A DNA stretch of 64,000 nt from Curtobacterium poinsettiae (lineage in GTDB: Bacteria; Actinomycetota; Actinomycetes; Actinomycetales; Microbacteriaceae): positions 1,240,001-1,304,000 of the forward strand of contig NZ_CP106879.1 in NCBI RefSeq assembly GCF_025677645.1, written 5' to 3'. A program made the position numbers and the translations under genes. Positions 32,853 to 42,546 of the stretch are shown here, in pieces. The number at the start of each line of letters is the position of its first letter. Position 1 is the first letter of the stretch. The notes beneath the pieces were generated by a model. The model saw nothing but the letters and a program-made list of their open reading frames with translations. It was not told where the DNA came from and did no database searches.

Positions 32853-33560
32853 GTGCAGCAGCAACCCGTCGCGATCATCATCGCGGCCATGAGCGAAGAG
32901 GTCTCGGCCTTCGCCGACCTCTTCGGCGGTGTCCCCGTCCTCGACGGCCCCGTCGGTGGCCACGACCCGCACCAGCTGCTCGACATCGGCGGCGCCACGG
33001 TCGTCGTGCGCCGCAGCGGCATCGGCTTCACGAACGCCACGGCCGCCGTCGCCCACGGCTTCCACGACTTCGGCCCGGGCATCCCGGTCATCAGCGTCGG
33101 GACCGCCGGCGGGCTCATGCACGGCGTCGCCATCGGTGACGTCGTGGTCGGTGACCGGTACGTGAACCTCAACGCCGACGCCACCGCGTTCGGCTACGCC
33201 CTGGGCCAGGTCCCCGGCATGCCGACCGGCTACGCGCCGGACGCCCGGCTCGTCGAGCTGGCGATGGGCGCCGAGATCGCGTGGCCGCTGCGGTCGGCGA
33301 CGATCGGCTCGAGCGAGGTCTTCGTGACCGAGGGCCGTGCCCGCGCACTCCGGGTCGCGTTCCCCGAGGTGGCCGCGGTCGACATGGAGTCGGCAGCGAT
33401 CGCGCAGTTCGCCCACGTGCACGACATGCCGTTCGTGTCGGTCCGGTGCATCAGCGACCTCTGCGCGCCGGACGGCGCCGAGTTCCGCGAGCACCTGGAC
33501 GACGCGGCGGCGCGCGCAGCGCGCGTGGTCCACGACCTGGTGCTCGGCCTGCGTTCCTGA
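32853..33560 (+). CDS. mtnN: 5'-methylthioadenosine/S-adenosylhomocysteine nucleosidase
   Basis: A 235-residue MTA/SAH nucleosidase. The catalytic residues are placed as in Pfs: glutamate in AAMSEEV at the N-terminus, VDMESAAIAQF near 173, and the catalytic aspartate in SVRCISDLC near 197. GTAGGLMHGVAIGDVVVGD near 87 is the ribose/adenine loop. It hydrolyses methylthioadenosine and adenosylhomocysteine. The GTG follows GGGAGG. The same window also encodes an MTA phosphorylase (4840-5763), so two routes for MTA exist. Confidence 0.92.
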   Translation: MQQQPVAIIIAAMSEEVSAFADLFGGVPVLDGPVGGHDPHQLLDIGGATVVVRRSGIGFTNATAAVAHGFHDFGPGIPVISVGTAGGLMHGVAIGDVVVGDRYVNLNADATAFGYALGQVPGMPTGYAPDARLVELAMGAEIAWPLRSATIGSSEVFVTEGRARALRVAFPEVAAVDMESAAIAQFAHVHDMPFVSVRCISDLCAPDGAEFREHLDDAAARAARVVHDLVLGLRS

Positions 33561-33576
33561 GCCCGCCCCGCTCTCC

Positions 33577-33636
33577 GGCCTGGAGGCGCGACTCGCCGCC
33601 GCCGGTCTGCCGACGGTGATCCGGGCCTCCCGTCCG
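33577..33636. repeat. Dispersed palindrome, degenerate copy 3
   Basis: CGGCCTGGAGGC pairs imperfectly with GCCTCCCGTCCG across about 35 bases, just after the nucleosidase stop. Reads as a decayed copy. Confidence 0.4.
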
Positions 33637-33673
33637 TCCCCGCCTGGTCGCGTACGTCCGCCCACCCGCTCCG

Positions 33674-33979
33674 TCAGCGCTCGACGACGCGCCACTCGCT
33701 GACGAACGTCGTGACGTCCTTCTCGTCCAGGTCTCGTTCCACGGTCTCGAGGAGTCGCTCGGCCTGATCTGCGTCTCCGGCTCGTGTCCGGAGGACCTCC
33801 GCGCCGTCGTCACGACGGCGGACGACCAGGTCGAAGCTCGGCAGGAAGTCCTCACCCGCGCCGCCCATCGCGGCCAGAGCCAATGCGGCCGTCGTCCTGG
33901 CCAGACGCCTGAACGAGTTCTGTCGGGAGCCCTCCACGGCCGCCTGCAGCACATCGCCGGCTCGCGTGCCGCCGTTCAC
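33674..33979 (-). CDS. Hypothetical protein coupled to serine hydrolase
   Basis: A 101-residue basic protein without signal peptide or membrane helix; residues 45-100 look like two strand-helix units (DLVVRRRDDGAEVLRTRAGD, then an acidic helix). No family recognised. The GTG at 33979 overlaps the hydrolase stop (GTGA), so it is translated with that enzyme and may modify or bind it. Confidence 0.65.
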   Translation of the reverse strand: MNGGTRAGDVLQAAVEGSRQNSFRRLARTTAALALAAMGGAGEDFLPSFDLVVRRRDDGAEVLRTRAGDADQAERLLETVERDLDEKDVTTFVSEWRVVER

Positions 33980-34806
33980 GCGACGGCCCCCACGGCACGG
34001 AGCCGACGGACGGCGAGCCGGTCCGCGGCTCCGGGTGCTGCGCCGAGGGCGTGCGACGCGATCGTGACGTCACCGTGCCGGAGCAGGCAGACGCCGGCGT
34101 CCCGTGTCTGCCCGCTGTGCCAGATCAGCCCGTCGCGGTGCTCCCACGCCAGGAAGTCCGGCTCGATGCGTCCGATCCCCACGCCGAGTCGCAGGAGGTC
34201 GGACATGGTCGACCAGATCCCGCCGGCCGGTGCGTAGGGACCTGATCCGACGCTCCAGGGTTCACGGGGGCGGCCCCGCCACGATCGGAGCAGAGTTCGT
34301 CGTTCGCGTGCCGGGTCGAGGGTGGCGCTGGTGATGCCGAGCGGAGCCAAGACCGTCCGCTCGGCGACCGTGAACCATGCTTCCCGCGTGACGTGCTCGA
34401 CCAGCCGACCGAGCACCGCGTAGCCGAGGTTGGAGTAGTCACGCTCACCCGGTGTGGTCGGGGTCTGCCGCAGCGCACGCGTGACGTCCGCCTCGGACAC
34501 GGTCGCGTACGGGTCGCCGACGATCCCGGCCGACATGCCCTGGTGCACACGGGGCAGGCCCGAGCGGTGTCGGATCAAGTCATCGACCGTGTAGGTGGCG
34601 TCGTCGGGGACGTCCGGTACCAGGTCGCGTGCGGGGGTGTCCCGCGGGATGTCCCGTTCAGCGAGGACGGCGAGCGCGGCGGCGGCGGTCACGGTCTTCG
34701 TGACGCTCGCCCACTCCACCAGCGCGCCCGCTTCGTAGCGATCGCCGAGGTCGGCGGTGACGTCGCCCCCCACGTCGGTGATCACGGCTCGGTTCGCAGC
34801 GGTCAC
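33976..34806 (-). CDS. Serine hydrolase of the beta-lactamase/PBP family
   Basis: A 276-residue class C beta-lactamase-like hydrolase. SVTK (S34, K37) is the nucleophile motif, YSN in RDYSNLGYAVLGRLVE the second, and WHSGQ the HxG third motif. No signal peptide. The GTG at 34806 is chosen because AGGAGG lies seven bases upstream; an ATG at 34854 lacks one. Followed by a coupled small gene. Its relation to the hydrolase at 31851 is only family-level, and the N-terminus is much shorter. Confidence 0.85.
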   Translation of the reverse strand: MTAANRAVITDVGGDVTADLGDRYEAGALVEWASVTKTVTAAAALAVLAERDIPRDTPARDLVPDVPDDATYTVDDLIRHRSGLPRVHQGMSAGIVGDPYATVSEADVTRALRQTPTTPGERDYSNLGYAVLGRLVEHVTREAWFTVAERTVLAPLGITSATLDPARERRTLLRSWRGRPREPWSVGSGPYAPAGGIWSTMSDLLRLGVGIGRIEPDFLAWEHRDGLIWHSGQTRDAGVCLLRHGDVTIASHALGAAPGAADRLAVRRLRAVGAVA

Positions 34807-35039
34807 GCTCGTCCTCCTGATCGGGTCGGAGCCTCCATGATCGCAGCCGGTCATGCGGGGATCCGCGTTCGGGGCGTGTGGGCCCCAGGTGCCGGAGGGG
34901 CGCGTTCCGGCTCGCTGCACGGCCGGAACTGCGTTCGACGGACGTTCCGGGACGGATCGCGAACTCGGCGCCGCGCCCCTCGCTAGCCTCCCTTTCGGGG
35001 GGCCAAGGAACCACGGCCAATCACACAGGGAGATCAGCC

Positions 35040-35195
35040 ATGAGCGCCTACACGAGCGACGAGAACGTCGAACCAGCACGCATCACCACCTTCAAGCGCG
35101 TCCGCAAGCAGTGGCGTCGGACGGGTGAGGTCGGCTACAACCACAGTGGCAGCGACTTCTTCCGCGACGACGCCCCGGAGGCGGTCGAGCGGTAA
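35040..35195 (+). CDS. 51-residue conserved-looking small protein
   Basis: Encodes 51 residues, acidic at both ends with a basic centre (TTFKRVRKQWRRTGEVGYN) and the tail DFFRDDAPEAVER. The ATG follows GGGAG and codon use matches the neighbours. A strong terminator begins 14 bases after the stop. No signal peptide or helix long enough for a membrane. Function unknown; the basic centre could bind nucleic acid. Confidence 0.65.
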   Translation: MSAYTSDENVEPARITTFKRVRKQWRRTGEVGYNHSGSDFFRDDAPEAVER

Positions 35196-35209
35196 CCAAC
35201 GGCAACCAC

Positions 35210-35245
35210 GGAGTGCCCGCCAGGAGCGATCCTGGCGGGCACTCC
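35210..35245. terminator. Bidirectional terminator
   Basis: A perfect 15-bp stem GGAGTGCCCGCCAGG / CCTGGCGGGCACTCC with a six-base loop, between the convergent 51-residue gene and the UvrA-like gene stop at 35250. Confidence 0.85.
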
Positions 35246-35249
35246 TGCG

Positions 35250-37673
<2,424 letters not shown>

Positions 37674-37680
37674 TCGCTCG

Positions 37681-37686
37681 ATCGTA
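37681..37686 (-). promoter_or_regulatory. Leaderless -10 for the UvrA-like gene
   Basis: TACGAT on the minus strand ends seven bases before the ATG at 37673. Confidence 0.6.
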
Positions 37687-37733
37687 GGCTCGGCCACTGG
37701 GAGGAGCAGCACCACCGGCGGAACCGCGAACGA

Positions 37734-37773
37734 CGAAGAGCCGCTCCGCCCTGATCGGCGGAGCGACTCTTCG
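37734..37773 (-). terminator. Terminator of the secreted protein gene
   Basis: A 17-bp stem (CGAAGAGCCGCTCCGCC and its complement with one mismatch) and six-base loop, 22 bases past the stop at 37796. It isolates that gene from the UvrA-like gene. Confidence 0.8.
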
Positions 37774-37795
37774 TGTCGCGTGGTGGTGCGGGGTG

Positions 37796-38479
37796 TTACT
37801 TGATCTGTGCGGTGATGGTGGCGGTGCCGACGAGGAGGCCGCGCTTGACGGCGTCGGTGCCGAAGGTCTTGTTCAGCAGGCCGGCGGCGTCCTCGGAGAT
37901 GTGGACGGTGGTGCCGGTGAGGATGGCGTTGTCGCCCTCGAGCTGGAGGGGCTTGAGGGAGCCGCCGTGCAGCTCGAACAGGAACGCGTTGGCCGCGGCG
38001 ACCTTGCCGTTGACGAGGACGTCGCCGTAGAGCTTGGACGAGCCCGGGTTCACGACGAAGTTCTCCAGCGTGACGGTGGTGTCACCGGCCTTCAGGGTCA
38101 GACCCGAGTCGTCGTGGTTCAGCAGGCCCTGCACGTAGGGGCGGTAGTTGCCGTCCGGGGACCAGTAGGTGACCGACCCGGCGGTGATCGGGAACGACAC
38201 CGACCCGTCTTCCAGGGTTGCGTCGCCGGAGACGCCGGGGGTGAGCTTCAGGGCGGTGAGGGCGTCGGTGAAGCCGGAGTCGAGCTTCACGGCGGTGGAA
38301 CCACCGAGGACCTCGGGGACCGAGGCGACGGGTGCGGGGATCTTCGACTCGGACGACGAGGACACCGTGTGCACGGTCGGGGTCGCGGCCTGGGCGGAGG
38401 AGATCCCGAACGCGGCACCGCCGAGGACGAGGGCGCCGGTCGTGGCGAGGGTGATGGAGGTCTTGAGGCTCTTACGCAT
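37796..38479 (-). CDS. Secreted protein of unknown function
   Basis: A 227-residue exported protein. A Sec signal peptide with KSLKTS n-region and hydrophobic core ends near AQA-AT (residue about 31). The mature part is one beta-rich domain: VKLDSGFTDALTALKLTPG, SFPITAGSVTYWSPDGNYRPYVQG, LENFVVNPGSSKLYGDVLVNG and LLNKTFGTDAVKRGLLVG. This pattern recurs in secreted actinobacterial proteins and has some likeness to HtaA-type domains, without proof of haem binding. The upstream leader is long and structured. Confidence 0.82.
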   Translation of the reverse strand: MRKSLKTSITLATTGALVLGGAAFGISSAQAATPTVHTVSSSSESKIPAPVASVPEVLGGSTAVKLDSGFTDALTALKLTPGVSGDATLEDGSVSFPITAGSVTYWSPDGNYRPYVQGLLNHDDSGLTLKAGDTTVTLENFVVNPGSSKLYGDVLVNGKVAAANAFLFELHGGSLKPLQLEGDNAILTGTTVHISEDAAGLLNKTFGTDAVKRGLLVGTATITAQIK

Positions 38480-38753
38480 CGTGATCAGTCCTTTGCTGTT
38501 GTCGCGCTCGGCGCGGCTGCTGTGTGCGCGCCGAACACACCCTTGGTGGGGTGGAGAACCAGCGATGTGCGGCTGGTGAGCGCTCCGGGTGTTTCCCGGT
38601 CGTTGCAGGTGATTCGGCACCCTCCGGCGAAGGGTTTGGACCGGTCTCCGGTCGTTACCGCTCTGTGACCTTCGAGCCTCCGTCGCCACTGAGCGGGCGT
38701 GCGTGCGGAGGCGCTCCTGCGTGACGCACACCGGTCGCTGAACGCGACCACCT
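38480..38753 (-). promoter_or_regulatory. Structured leader and regulatory region of the secreted protein gene
   Basis: No gene in this stretch. Reading the minus strand it holds a direct repeat GTCAC-N6-GTAAC (38669-38654), then hairpins GACCGG-N3-CCGGTC (38653-38639), CCGGG-N5-CCCGG (38599-38585) and ACCAGC-N8-GCTGGT (38577-38558), the last two enclosed by AAGGGT/ACCCTT pairing (38635-38630 with 38544-38539). AAAGGA precedes the ATG. A folded 5' leader is likely; the repeat resembles an MtrA-type site. Confidence 0.45.
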
Positions 38754-38803
38754 GACGCAACGGGAGGCCCGGTGCCAGCTGGCACCGGGCCTCCCGTTGC
38801 GTC
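38754..38803. repeat. Dispersed palindrome, copy 4 (50-bp perfect palindrome)
   Basis: A 23-bp perfect stem with AGCT at its centre, so all 50 bases are palindromic. Core CCCGGTGCCAGCTGGCACCGGG. It begins ten bases past the FAD oxidase stop at 38814. Confidence 0.85.
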
Positions 38804-38813
38804 GTCCACCGGG

Positions 38814-40199
38814 TCAGAACGCCTTGCCCGGGTTCAGGGTCCCTGCCGGGTCGAGCGCGTCCTTGACGGAGCGGTGCATCGCGAGCACGCGTTCGCCGAG
38901 TTCGACGCGCAGGCCCGGCAGCTTCAGCAGCCCGACGCCGTGCTCACCGGTCACGGTCCCACCGAGCGCCAGGCAGTCCGCCACGATCTGGTCGAACGCG
39001 GTCTTCGCGCGGGCCTTCGCGGCGTCGTCGCCCTCGGGCGCGATGATCAGCGGGTGCAGGTTGCCGTCGCCGGCGTGCGCGATGTTGGCGATCGTGACGT
39101 CCTGCGCGTCCGCGGTCACCTGGATCCGCCGGAGCATCTCGGGCACCGCGCTCCGTGGCACGCAGATGTCCTCGGTCAGTACCGGACCGAGCCGTTCGAG
39201 CGCCGGGTAGGCGAGCCGGCGGGCCTGGAACAGCCGGTCGATGTCCTGAGGGTCGGTGGCCCGCTCGACGTCCGTGCCACCGGCCTCGGCGAAGACGTCC
39301 GCGACGTGGTCGGCGATCGCGTCCCCGGCGGCACCGCGCTCGTCGACCCGCGCGAGCAGCAGGGTGTCGACGTCCGCCGGCAGCCCGAGGTGCATCCAGT
39401 CGTCGACGGCCCGAAGGCAGGTGCGGTCGACGATCTCGAGCGCGGCGGGGACGATCCCCGCACGCGAGATCGCGGCCACGGCGTCGCCCGCGGCGGTCAG
39501 CGAGGGGAAGTACCCGATCACCGCACGTTCGTCACGGCCGGCCAGGGGGAGCAGCTTCACGGTGACCGAGACGACGATGCCGAGCGTGCCCTCGGAACCG
39601 ACCATCAGTCCGGTGAGGTCGTACCCGGCGACGCCCTTCGCCGTCCGGCGGCCGAGTTCGACCACCGACCCGTCGGCCAGCACGACGGTCATGCCGAGCA
39701 CGTAGTCGCGGGTGACCCCGTACTTGACGCAGCAGATGCCGCCGGCGTTCGTCGCGACGTTGCCGCCGATCGTCGAGATCGCCGAGCTCGCGGGGTCCGG
39801 CGGGTACCAGAGGCCGTGCTCGGCGACCGCGGCGCGGAGTGCGTCGTTGATGACGCCGGGTTCGGTGACCGCGTACCGCTCGTCGGTGTTCACCTCGAGC
39901 ACCCGGTTCATACGCTCGAGCGACACGACGATCGAGTCGGCCATCGCGTTGGCACCGCCGGACAGGCCGGTGCCGGCACCGCGGGGGACCACACGCAGAC
40001 CCGCTGCGGCTGCCCACCGGACGGCGGTGACGACGTCGTCGGTGCTGCGTGCCAGGACCACGGCGAGCGGTGCCGCGGAGTCGGCCCACTCGGCGTCGTC
40101 GTGGCGGTAGTGCTCCAGTGACTCCGGGTCGTGGAGCACCTGCTCGGACCCCAGCAGGTGTTCGAGGGCGGTGGCGTCGGCTGCGGTGGTGACGGTCAT
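38814..40199 (-). CDS. FAD-linked oxidase (glycolate oxidase GlcD / D-lactate dehydrogenase type)
   Basis: A 461-residue FAD-binding protein. The FAD_binding_4 domain shows RVVPRGAGTGLSGGANA near 69-85 and PPDPASSAISTIGGNVATNAGG near 132-153; the C-terminal oxidase domain ends IAHAGDGNLHPLI and GTVTGEHGVGLLK, with metal-ligand histidines, before LDPAGTLNPGKAF. It oxidises a 2-hydroxy acid such as D-lactate or glycolate. No GlcE/GlcF partner lies nearby, so it is probably a single-subunit enzyme. Start ATG 40199, ribosome site weak. Confidence 0.9.
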   Translation of the reverse strand: MTVTTAADATALEHLLGSEQVLHDPESLEHYRHDDAEWADSAAPLAVVLARSTDDVVTAVRWAAAAGLRVVPRGAGTGLSGGANAMADSIVVSLERMNRVLEVNTDERYAVTEPGVINDALRAAVAEHGLWYPPDPASSAISTIGGNVATNAGGICCVKYGVTRDYVLGMTVVLADGSVVELGRRTAKGVAGYDLTGLMVGSEGTLGIVVSVTVKLLPLAGRDERAVIGYFPSLTAAGDAVAAISRAGIVPAALEIVDRTCLRAVDDWMHLGLPADVDTLLLARVDERGAAGDAIADHVADVFAEAGGTDVERATDPQDIDRLFQARRLAYPALERLGPVLTEDICVPRSAVPEMLRRIQVTADAQDVTIANIAHAGDGNLHPLIIAPEGDDAAKARAKTAFDQIVADCLALGGTVTGEHGVGLLKLPGLRVELGERVLAMHRSVKDALDPAGTLNPGKAF

Positions 40200-40340
40200 G
40201 CGGAGTGCTGGTCCTTCCGGCGTGCTGCGGTGCGGAGCGTCCGACGATACGCCTCGGCGCCGTCCGTCCGTGTGCTCTGCCAGCCACGCTGAGGAGCGTT
40301 GGGCCCGCGGCGGAACCGTCGTACGGAGCAAGGAGGCCCC

Positions 40341-41294
40341 ATGTACTTCCACGCACAGACCTGGATCAACGAGATCGCCGACGGTGAACCGGACCCCGCC
40401 GCCGCGAACGCCCTGCAGGAGGGGCTCGGCGGACAGTTCGGCGAGATGCGCACGATGATGCAGTACCTCTTCCAGGCGATGAACTTCCGCGGCCCCGCCG
40501 CCAAGCCGTACCGCGACCTCATCCAGGGCGTCGGCACCGAGGAGATCAGTCACGTCGAGCTCATCGGCACCACCATCTCGCGGCTGCTGGACGGCTCGCC
40601 CGAGTACAGCGGCAAGCTCACCGACCCGCTCGACACCCCGGGAGCGAAGGGCGCGACGCCGCTGAACATCGCCCTGGACACGAGCAACATCCACCACTAC
40701 CTCGTCGGTGCCCAGGGAGCCCTGCCCGTCGACGCCGCGGGCAACCCGTGGAGCGGCAGCTACGTCTACAACTCCGGCAACCTGCCGCTCGACCTGCTGT
40801 ACAACCTGATGCTCGAGTCGACCGGTCGCCTGCAGAAGTGCCGGATCTACGAGATGACGGACAACCCGACCGCCCGCAGCACGATCGCCTACCTGATCGT
40901 GCGTGACCAGGCGCACGAGAACGCCTACGCGAAGGCGCTCGAGACGCTGGGTGTCGAGTGGAAGACGCTCCTGCCGATCCCGAAGACGAACGCCGAGCGG
41001 TTCCCAGAGGTCAAGGAGCTCGTCGACCTCGGACTGCAGAGCAAGCAGTACAGCTTCGATCTCGACGGCGCGTCCGAGGCGGGCAAGATCTTCCGCGGGG
41101 CGTCGCCCTCGAAGGACGGCACCGACCTGTCCGCCACGGAGCAGGCCCCGGTCGGTGTGCCGTCGTTCATCGCGGAGGAGCGGCTCGAAGAGTTCGCACC
41201 GGGGCTCGACGCAGACCTGCTCGCCCTCATCCAGCAGACCGCCGAACTCGAGCTCGACCAGGCGGAGACGCCGATCTACGGGCCGGTGGCCTGA
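40341..41294 (+). CDS. Manganese catalase
   Basis: A 317-residue non-haem catalase with a ferritin-like four-helix core. Dimanganese ligands are seen at E35 (GQFGEM), E68 and H71 (GTEEISHVE), E159 (MLESTGR) and H192 (DQAHENAY). It breaks down hydrogen peroxide. The ATG follows a perfect AGGAGG five bases upstream. The C-terminal 90 residues are the extended tail that covers neighbouring subunits in the family. Divergent from the FAD oxidase, whose reaction can yield peroxide; any functional link is inference. Confidence 0.94.
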   Translation: MYFHAQTWINEIADGEPDPAAANALQEGLGGQFGEMRTMMQYLFQAMNFRGPAAKPYRDLIQGVGTEEISHVELIGTTISRLLDGSPEYSGKLTDPLDTPGAKGATPLNIALDTSNIHHYLVGAQGALPVDAAGNPWSGSYVYNSGNLPLDLLYNLMLESTGRLQKCRIYEMTDNPTARSTIAYLIVRDQAHENAYAKALETLGVEWKTLLPIPKTNAERFPEVKELVDLGLQSKQYSFDLDGASEAGKIFRGASPSKDGTDLSATEQAPVGVPSFIAEERLEEFAPGLDADLLALIQQTAELELDQAETPIYGPVA

Positions 41295-41313
41295 CACCCT
41301 GCGGGACGTGGTG

Positions 41314-41351
41314 ACGCCAGGCCGGTGACGCGTCCGCCACCGGCCTGGCGT
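41314..41351. terminator. Bidirectional terminator
   Basis: A perfect 14-bp stem ACGCCAGGCCGGTG / CACCGGCCTGGCGT with a ten-base loop between the convergent catalase and VOC genes. Confidence 0.85.
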
Positions 41352-41358
41352 CGGGTCG

Positions 41359-41793
41359 TCAGTCCAGGCAGAACTCGTTGCCCTCGACGTCCTGCATGAC
41401 GATGCACGACTCGTCGACCTGGTCCGCCGTCATCCGACGGATCTGGGTGGCGCCGAGTGCGACGAGTCGAGCGCTCTCGGCGTCGAGGGCGGCGAGTCGT
41501 TCGGCGCCGACCATGCCGGTTCCGACCCGGACGTCCAGGTGCACGCGGTTCTTCACCGTCTTGCCCTCGGGGACGCGCTGGAAGAACAGGCGCGGGCCGG
41601 TGCCGGTCGGGTCGACGCACGCGAAGGCCGACCCCTGGTGCTCCGGCGGCAGCGACCGGTCGAAGGCGTCCCAGTCGGCGAACCCCGGTGGGGGCGGTGG
41701 GACCACGTACCCGAGGACCTCGCACCAGAACCGGGCGACACGCTCCGGCTCGGCGCAGTCGAACGTCACCTGGACCTGTCGCACCGTTGCCAT
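41359..41793 (-). CDS. VOC family protein (glyoxalase-like domain)
   Basis: A 144-residue VOC protein: VQVTFDCAEPERVARFWCEVLGY at the start, PRLFFQRVPEGKTVKNRVHLDVRV in the middle and MQDVEGNEFCLD at the end, the pattern of the glyoxalase-like subgroup (PF18029). The substrate is unknown. The ATG at 41793 is seven bases below TATCCT, a near-ideal -10, so the message is leaderless. Confidence 0.88.
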   Translation of the reverse strand: MATVRQVQVTFDCAEPERVARFWCEVLGYVVPPPPPGFADWDAFDRSLPPEHQGSAFACVDPTGTGPRLFFQRVPEGKTVKNRVHLDVRVGTGMVGAERLAALDAESARLVALGATQIRRMTADQVDESCIVMQDVEGNEFCLD

Positions 41794-41800
41794 GGCGCCG

Positions 41801-41806
41801 AGGATA
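41801..41806 (-). promoter_or_regulatory. Leaderless -10 for the VOC gene
   Basis: TATCCT on the minus strand ends seven bases before the ATG at 41793. Confidence 0.6.
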
Positions 41807-41882
41807 CGACGATGCGCGACCGGCGTCCGCCCGGGCCGCCCGCGTCCGCCCCGCGTCCGCCCCGCGCCCGCCCGGCGCCCGC

Positions 41883-42461
41883 TCAGCCGAGCTGGGCTGC
41901 CGCCGCTCGGAGCTCGGCGAGCGCGGCCGTGGCGTGGTCGGCCAGCCGGTCGTCGTCCGCGCGCCCCACACCGGACCACCGCTCGAAGCCCTGCTTGAAC
42001 GCCAGGACCCCCATCTCGGCGGCCAGCCGAGCGGGCGCGTCGGGGACTCCGCGGCCGACCAGGGCGTCGGTCATGGCCGCGGCCATCCCGACGCTCTTCA
42101 GGGCGTCGCGCTCCTGCAGCTCGACACTCGCGGCGACGGCCGCTCGCAGTCGTGGTCCGAGCTCGCGGTTCATCGGTCCCATCTCGTCCGAGGCCCGTTC
42201 CAGTCCTGCTGCGACGGCGTCGAGCGGGGTGGTGTCGGCCGGTGCGCCGGTGATCCCTTCGGCGAGCAGTCGGCTCAGGGTCTCCTGCCCGGCGACGAGC
42301 AGTTCGCGCTTGTCCGGGAAGTGCCGGAAGAACGTGCTCTTGGTGACACCGGCGCGCTCGGTGATCTGCGCGACGGTCGTCTCGTCGTAGCCCTGCTCGG
42401 AGAACAGGTCGACCGCGGCCAGGACCAGTCGTTCCCGGGCCCCGGGTTGCCATCGCGCCAT
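41883..42461 (-). CDS. TetR family transcriptional regulator
   Basis: A 192-residue TetR with HTH TVAQITERAGVTKSTFFRHFPDKRELL near 29-55. The ligand domain is Ala/Leu-rich helix, no recognised subgroup. The ATG at 42461 lies six bases after TATGAT (leaderless). The 22-bp perfect palindrome at 42476 sits immediately upstream, between this gene and the divergent NAD(P)-binding protein gene, which it most likely represses along with itself. Confidence 0.9.
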   Translation of the reverse strand: MARWQPGARERLVLAAVDLFSEQGYDETTVAQITERAGVTKSTFFRHFPDKRELLVAGQETLSRLLAEGITGAPADTTPLDAVAAGLERASDEMGPMNRELGPRLRAAVAASVELQERDALKSVGMAAAMTDALVGRGVPDAPARLAAEMGVLAFKQGFERWSGVGRADDDRLADHATAALAELRAAAAQLG

Positions 42462-42467
42462 GGGACG

Positions 42468-42473
42468 ATCATA
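42468..42473 (-). promoter_or_regulatory. Leaderless -10 for the TetR gene
   Basis: TATGAT on the minus strand ends six bases before the ATG at 42461; the operator at 42476 adjoins it. Confidence 0.6.
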
Positions 42474-42475
42474 CG

Positions 42476-42497
42476 CGACGGGACAATTGTCCCGTCG
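42476..42497. promoter_or_regulatory. 22-bp perfect palindromic TetR operator
   Basis: CGACGGGACAA/TTGTCCCGTCG, a perfect palindrome between divergent TetR and SDR genes and three bases from the TetR -10. A related half, GTACAAAAGTCCC, follows at 42514-42526. Confidence 0.75.
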
Positions 42498-42546
42498 GGG
42501 GTGTACGGTGACGGTACAAAAGTCCCATCACTTCTGAGGAGCACCC

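Noticed and set aside
31851..34806. Beta-lactamase resistance genes
   Set aside because: Both serine hydrolases lack signal peptides and the KTG motif, so esterase or peptidase roles are more likely.
38480..38700. c-di-AMP (ydaO) riboswitch
   Set aside because: The leader is structured and precedes a secreted protein, but the GGGGUGAAU and CCGACAGCUAACC segments I would expect are not there.
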